Of a DNA stretch of 64,000 nt, positions 60,014 to 64,000 are shown one piece after another. The stretch lies in the NCBI RefSeq assembly GCF_018613835.1, contig NZ_JAGGPM010000011.1:1-64000 (forward strand). Direction: 5' to 3'. The stretch comes from Arthrobacter sp. ISL-5. GTDB lineage: Bacteria; Actinomycetota; Actinomycetes; Actinomycetales; Micrococcaceae. A model generated the notes under the pieces. The model was given only the letters and a program-made list of their open reading frames with translations, did no database searches and was not told the origin of the DNA. The first letter of the stretch is position 1, and each line of letters opens with the position of its first letter. The position numbers were made by a program, and so were the translations under genes.

Positions 60014-61501
60014 ATGCCTATTGCGGACACTCGTGGACTTCGCGTCCGCGGCGCCACCAAAGAATACCCCGGCACCATCGCAGTCCAGGACATCGACCTG
60101 GACATCAACCCCGGGGAAGTCGTTGCCCTGCTCGGAGAAAACGGGGCAGGAAAATCCACGCTTTCCAGCATCATCGCCGGAGTCACCCAACCGACAACGG
60201 GAACCATGACCTGGAACGGAGAGCCTTACGCTCCGACGTCACCTGGCGATGCCATCGCCTCCGGCATCGGCCTGATTCACCAGGAGATGCGGCTGCTGCC
60301 GGACCTGACCGTTGCCGAAAACGTCATGGTGGGCCGATGGCCAATGCGCAGCGGGTTCCTGGATGCGCGCACCATGCGCGAGAAGGCCAAGGACCAGTTA
60401 AAGCGTCTCGGCTTCAACGGCGCTATGGACAGCAAAGTCCGGGACCTCAGCGTCGCGGGCCAGCAACAGGTAGAAATCGCCAAAGCGCTCATGCTCGACG
60501 CCTCACTGCTCATCCTTGATGAACCCACCGCTGCACTGGGCCAGGCCGAAACTGACGCTCTTTTCGACTGCGTCAGGGCGCTCAAAGCCGAAGGCGTGTC
60601 GTTCATCTACGTCAGCCACCGCCTCGCGGAAATAGCTCTGATCGCAGACCGGATCGTTGTCCTCAGGGACGGCAAGAAGATCACCGAACACGCCTCCGGC
60701 GAGGTTTCCCCCAACCAGCTGGTGGAAGAAATGGTCGGACGCCCCGTCGATCGGCTCTTTCCCGACGTGCCTCCGCCCACGGACGAAATCGTGCTGGAAG
60801 TAAAGGACCTCCACGATAAGGCCGGCGACTTCATGGACGTTTCCTTTACCGTGCGGGCCGGGGAAATCTTCGGCATCGCAGGCATCGTTGGGGCCGGGCG
60901 CACCGAACTCGTCCGCGCCATAGCCGGCGCCGAGCACCGTCTGGGAACGGTAGTCATCGATGGAAAAAACCTGAAACCCGACAACCCGATGGCAGCCATC
61001 AAAGCAGGCGTCGTACTGATACCAGAGGACCGTAAGCAGCAGGGACTGGTCGTCAGCGACACCATCGAGAACAACATCGCCCTTCCCAATTTGGGGAAGG
61101 TCAGCACCTCCGGCTGGATCTCACCGGCCAAGGTGCGCAGCTTTGCCGCGACGGTGGCGAAGGGCATCGGGATGAAGGGGAACGTGGCGCTGCCCGTCTC
61201 CTCACTCTCCGGCGGCAACCAGCAGAAAATCGTGATCGGTAAATGGCTTCAACGCGACCCGCGCCTGGTCATCCTGGACGAACCCACGCGTGGTATCGAC
61301 GTCGGGGCGCGGGCCTCCATTTACGAAGTCGTCGCTGAGCTGGCCCGCAACGGCAACGCCGTCGTCGTCGTCAGCTCCGACCTCGAGGAAGTGCTGGGCC
61401 TCGCCCACCGGGTCATGGTCCTCGCCCGCGGACGGAACCAGGGAATCCTGGATGCCTCCGAGGCGACCCCGTCAAAAGTCATGTCACTGGCGACACTCTA
61501 A
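60014..61501 (+). CDS. ribose-type ABC transporter ATPase (tandem ATP-binding domains)
   Basis: The 495-residue protein has two ATPase domains like RbsA/XylG. The first has Walker A GENGAGKST, signature LSVAGQQQVEIAKAL and Walker B LLILDEPTAAL. The second has the usual degenerate Walker A GIVGAGRTELV with signature LSGGNQQKIVIGKWL and Walker B LVILDEPTRGID. It completes the CUT2 importer. ATG 60014 has an AACGGAG ribosome site. Lengths and motif degeneracy are those expected of a working protein. Confidence 0.92.
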   Translation: MPIADTRGLRVRGATKEYPGTIAVQDIDLDINPGEVVALLGENGAGKSTLSSIIAGVTQPTTGTMTWNGEPYAPTSPGDAIASGIGLIHQEMRLLPDLTVAENVMVGRWPMRSGFLDARTMREKAKDQLKRLGFNGAMDSKVRDLSVAGQQQVEIAKALMLDASLLILDEPTAALGQAETDALFDCVRALKAEGVSFIYVSHRLAEIALIADRIVVLRDGKKITEHASGEVSPNQLVEEMVGRPVDRLFPDVPPPTDEIVLEVKDLHDKAGDFMDVSFTVRAGEIFGIAGIVGAGRTELVRAIAGAEHRLGTVVIDGKNLKPDNPMAAIKAGVVLIPEDRKQQGLVVSDTIENNIALPNLGKVSTSGWISPAKVRSFAATVAKGIGMKGNVALPVSSLSGGNQQKIVIGKWLQRDPRLVILDEPTRGIDVGARASIYEVVAELARNGNAVVVVSSDLEEVLGLAHRVMVLARGRNQGILDASEATPSKVMSLATL

Positions 61502-61561
61502 GAGATAAGGAGGAACGTGAAATAATTGGACCCTTGCCTGACGACAACCGAAGGAAACGCC

Positions 61562-62542
61562 GTGGCCCAGAGAACTAGGACTTTCACTCCCCAGCAACTG
61601 GGCCTGATGGTCAAGGCCGCGAGGATGTACCACGAGCAGAACATGAGCCAGGCGGACATTGCTGACAAGCTCAACGTCTCCCAGTCCCGGGTCTCCCGGT
61701 GGCTGACCGACGCTGTCCGGGAAGGCATTGTCCGGACCATCGTCGTGGCGCCCGCGGGAACCGAATCAGATCTGGAAGATGCCGTGGCGGCCAAGTACGG
61801 CCTGCGGGCAGTGGTCATCGCGGATCTTCAGACTGATGACGAAGGATCCATCATCCGAGGTATCGGCGCGGCAGCCGCAGGTTACCTCGAGGTGACCCTC
61901 ACCGGCGGCAACAGGGTGGGCCTGTCGTCCTGGTCCTCGACGCTTCTGGCAACGGTGGACGCCATGTCCCCACGGAATGTCAAAACCGCAGAAAGCATCG
62001 TCCAGGTCATCGGCGGAGTGGGGAACCCCGAAGTGCAGGTGCGGGCGACGCATCTCGCGGACCGCCTGGCAACCGTCACTAAAGGCACCCCCCGGTACCT
62101 GCCGGCGCCTGGCATCGTTTCCAGCCGCGGTGGCCGTGACGCCCTGCTTGAGGACCCCTTCGTCGCTGAAGTTGCCGCCGACTGGGACCGGCTGGACACC
62201 CTCCTGGTCGGCATCGGAAGCATCGAACCCTCGCCGCTTCTACGCGAATCAGGCAACTCACTCAACGAATCCAACCTCAAAGCCCTCGCGGCGTCGGGAG
62301 CCGTGGGAGATATCTGCCTGAGGTTCTTCGACAGGCACGGCGCACTCGTGGAATCCGGTCTCAACGACAGAGTCCTTGGGATCAGCCCCGAACAGATGCT
62401 GAACGTCGATCGGCGCATCGGCATCGCCGGTGGTGCCAGAAAGTATGCAGCGATACGGGCTGCCGTCGAAGGCCACTGGATCAACGTACTCATCACGGAC
62501 AAGAAAACCGCGCTCAGTCTGGAGTCAGACAAAGCGCCCTAA
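61562..62542 (+). CDS. SorC-family transcriptional regulator
   Basis: The 326-residue protein has an N-terminal helix-turn-helix (YHEQNMSQADIADKLNVSQS, SRVSRWLTDAVREG) and a C-terminal sugar-phosphate-binding domain of the SorC/DeoR-R type (GIGAAAAGYLEVTLTGGNRV, GVGNPEVQV, DICLRFFDRHG). The erythritol regulator EryD is of this family. I chose GTG 61562, five bases after GAAGGAAA; TTG 61526 is an alternative. It lies inside the operon and probably represses the promoter at 53619 until a sugar phosphate binds. Confidence 0.88.
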   Translation: MAQRTRTFTPQQLGLMVKAARMYHEQNMSQADIADKLNVSQSRVSRWLTDAVREGIVRTIVVAPAGTESDLEDAVAAKYGLRAVVIADLQTDDEGSIIRGIGAAAAGYLEVTLTGGNRVGLSSWSSTLLATVDAMSPRNVKTAESIVQVIGGVGNPEVQVRATHLADRLATVTKGTPRYLPAPGIVSSRGGRDALLEDPFVAEVAADWDRLDTLLVGIGSIEPSPLLRESGNSLNESNLKALAASGAVGDICLRFFDRHGALVESGLNDRVLGISPEQMLNVDRRIGIAGGARKYAAIRAAVEGHWINVLITDKKTALSLESDKAP

Positions 62543-62558
62543 AACTCTAAGGACAACA

Positions 62559-63329
62559 ATGACTCAGAAACTCAGCTTCGCCCTGGACGGGCGGACAGCC
62601 CTCGTGACCGGAGGCGGGTCCGGCATCGGCCAGGCCATTGCATTCGGCATCGCGCACCAAAGCGGCGCCGTCGGGATCGTTGACCTACCCGGAGAAGGGC
62701 CGGACGAGACCGTTTACCGCATCAAGGAAGCCGGAGGCCGGGCGATCTTCGTCGCGGCTGACGTAACGAAGGCGGACGAACTTGAAGAAGCAGTCGCCAA
62801 AATCGAAGCTGATCTGGGTCCGCTCACCCTGGCGGTCAATTCCGCAGGCATAGCCAATGCAGCACCGGCCGAGGAATTGCCTTTGGCTCAGTGGCAGAAG
62901 GTTTATGACATTGATGTCACCGGCGTCTTCCTCAGCTGCCAGGCCGAAGGCCGTGCCATGCTCAGGAACGGCGGCGGATCAATCGTCAACATCGCCTCCA
63001 TGTCGGGGAGCATCGTCAACAGGGGCCTGCTCCAGGCTCACTACAACAGTGCCAAAGCAGCGGTCATCCATCTAAGTAAGTCCCTCGCGATGGAATGGGC
63101 CGAGCGCGGTATCCGCGTCAACGCTCTCAGCCCCGGCTACACCATGACCAAGATGAACTCCCGGCCGGAAATGGTCCACCAGATGGGAATCTTTGCCCAG
63201 GAGACGCCGATGAAGCGTATCGCCGATCCGTCGGAAATGGCCGGCCCGGCGGTATTCCTCCTCTCGGACGCAGCGTCCTTCTGTACCGGCATCGACCTCC
63301 TCGTCGACGGCGGCTTCTGCGCCCAATAG
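62559..63329 (+). CDS. short-chain dehydrogenase/reductase (SDR) 2
   Basis: This 256-residue SDR shows TGGGSGIG near residue 16, NSAG in place of NNAG, the catalytic Ser in NIASMSGSIV, and the YNSAK Tyr/Lys pair, ending in LLVDGGF. The Asp in GIVDLPG suggests NAD preference. It differs enough from the first SDR to have another substrate or stereospecificity. ATG 62559 has TAAGGAC upstream. It is the last plus-strand gene of the island and is convergent with ribB, leaving 26 bases between the two stop codons. Confidence 0.88.
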   Translation: MTQKLSFALDGRTALVTGGGSGIGQAIAFGIAHQSGAVGIVDLPGEGPDETVYRIKEAGGRAIFVAADVTKADELEEAVAKIEADLGPLTLAVNSAGIANAAPAEELPLAQWQKVYDIDVTGVFLSCQAEGRAMLRNGGGSIVNIASMSGSIVNRGLLQAHYNSAKAAVIHLSKSLAMEWAERGIRVNALSPGYTMTKMNSRPEMVHQMGIFAQETPMKRIADPSEMAGPAVFLLSDAASFCTGIDLLVDGGFCAQ

Positions 63330-63355
63330 CAGCAGCCGCCAGCGGCCGCGGTGGA

Positions 63356-63961
63356 TTAGTTCTCCAGCGCAGCCACCAGCTGTGCGATGCTGATAACAGG
63401 AATTCCCTTTTCCTGGCCGAGTTCCAGCAGCCCGGGAAGCCTCATCATTTCACCGTCATCGGCAACGACCTCAGCGATGACGCCGACCGGGGTGAGGCCG
63501 GCAAGTTTCAGCAGGTCAACGGCGGCCTCGGTGTGGCCGGGCCGCTGCCGCACTCCCCCATCAACGGCACGAAGGGGAAGCACATGCCCCGGACGGATCA
63601 GATCGGCAGGCCCGGATGCCGGCTCTGCCAGCACCCGAAGAGTCCGCGCCCTGTCTGTTGCGCTGATGCCGGTCGTGGACTGGCCGGCCGCATCGACGGT
63701 GATCGTGTACGCAGTCCGGAGGGAATCCTTGTTGTCCTCGGTCATCAGCGGCAGCTCCAGAGCATCCGCCAATTCGTTGGTCATCGGGGCGCACACGAAG
63801 CCGCTGGAAACCCGGATGATCCAAGCCAGCCACTGAGGCGTTGCGTGCTGGGCGGCCATGATGATGTCGCCCTCATTCTCGCGGTCCTCATCGTCGACGG
63901 CGATAACAGGCCGTCCTGATTGGAGGGCCGAGACCGCTTCCTGAATGTCAGCAAGTGCCAT
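63356..63961 (-). CDS. ribB: 3,4-dihydroxy-2-butanone 4-phosphate synthase
   Basis: The 201-residue protein is a single-domain RibB, without the GTP cyclohydrolase II domain found in most actinobacterial RibBA fusions. The active-site motifs are present: DDEDRENEGDIIMAA, SSGFVCAPM with the conserved Cys, TGISATDRA, RPGHVLPLRA and RPGHTEAAVDL. It turns ribulose 5-phosphate into 3,4-dihydroxy-2-butanone 4-phosphate and formate. It closes the sugar island on the side opposite to ribH2. Its promoter region is cut by the window end, so its own operon cannot be judged. Confidence 0.92.
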   Translation of the reverse strand: MALADIQEAVSALQSGRPVIAVDDEDRENEGDIIMAAQHATPQWLAWIIRVSSGFVCAPMTNELADALELPLMTEDNKDSLRTAYTITVDAAGQSTTGISATDRARTLRVLAEPASGPADLIRPGHVLPLRAVDGGVRQRPGHTEAAVDLLKLAGLTPVGVIAEVVADDGEMMRLPGLLELGQEKGIPVISIAQLVAALEN

Positions 63962-64000
63962 GTGTTCATCCTATTCGATTGTTCCAAAACTATAAATTCA

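Overview
The window is high-GC DNA of an actinobacterium, most likely a member of the Micrococcaceae (Arthrobacter in the wide sense). I infer this from base composition, frequent GTG/TTG starts, split transketolase halves, and IS1380, IS110, IS21 and IS481 material. No rRNA, complete tRNA, replication or core housekeeping gene is visible. It reads as an accessory region: blocks of nitrogen, amide and sugar catabolism with their own transporters and regulators, separated by mobile-element debris.

Layout. 1-3.5 kb: an AbiE-like toxin-antitoxin pair; the toxin gene carries a nonsense codon and is split by an IS1380 element with a CTAG target duplication. 4.0-13.7 kb: permease, two DUF1989 proteins, a urea/guanidine carboxylase and allophanate hydrolase, with a divergent TetR regulator; the set matches guanidine degradation better than urea degradation. 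14.1-23.8 kb: a minus-strand operon (cytosine-deaminase-like amidohydrolase, ABC importer, FAD oxidase, creatininase-family hydrolase) diverging from an Xre-cupin regulator, a flavin/2Fe-2S reductase and an amidohydrolase that has lost metal ligands. A double TGTTGA-N5-TCAACA operator lies between them. 24-28 kb: IS remnants, then a permease plus YtcJ-type amidohydrolase. 28.3-31.2 kb: non-coding DNA with a tRNA-3'-end-like repeat and an IS110 element that appears inserted in a palindrome. 31.2-39.1 kb: a peptide-type ABC importer with a fused permease-ATPase, an M20 amidohydrolase and an MFS carrier. 39.4-50.1 kb: two more YtcJ-type amidohydrolases, an MFS carrier, LysR, ThDP enzyme, aldehyde dehydrogenase and aminotransferase, partly sharing a promoter motif. 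50.1-52.4 kb: non-coding and repeat-rich. 52.4-64 kb: a polyol/sugar island (RpiB, split transketolase, FGGY kinase, two SDRs, ribose-type ABC importer, SorC regulator) bounded by lumazine synthase 2 and DHBP synthase.

How the genes work together. The blocks fit a soil scavenger that imports N-acyl, amidine and heterocyclic nitrogen compounds, hydrolyses them with several amidohydrolases, and feeds amino acids through transamination, ThDP-dependent decarboxylation and aldehyde oxidation. The last island would send a polyol or sugar through oxidation, phosphorylation, isomerisation and transketolase into the pentose phosphate pathway. The enclosing riboflavin-type enzymes are its unexplained part. 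All substrates are inferred from family and context.
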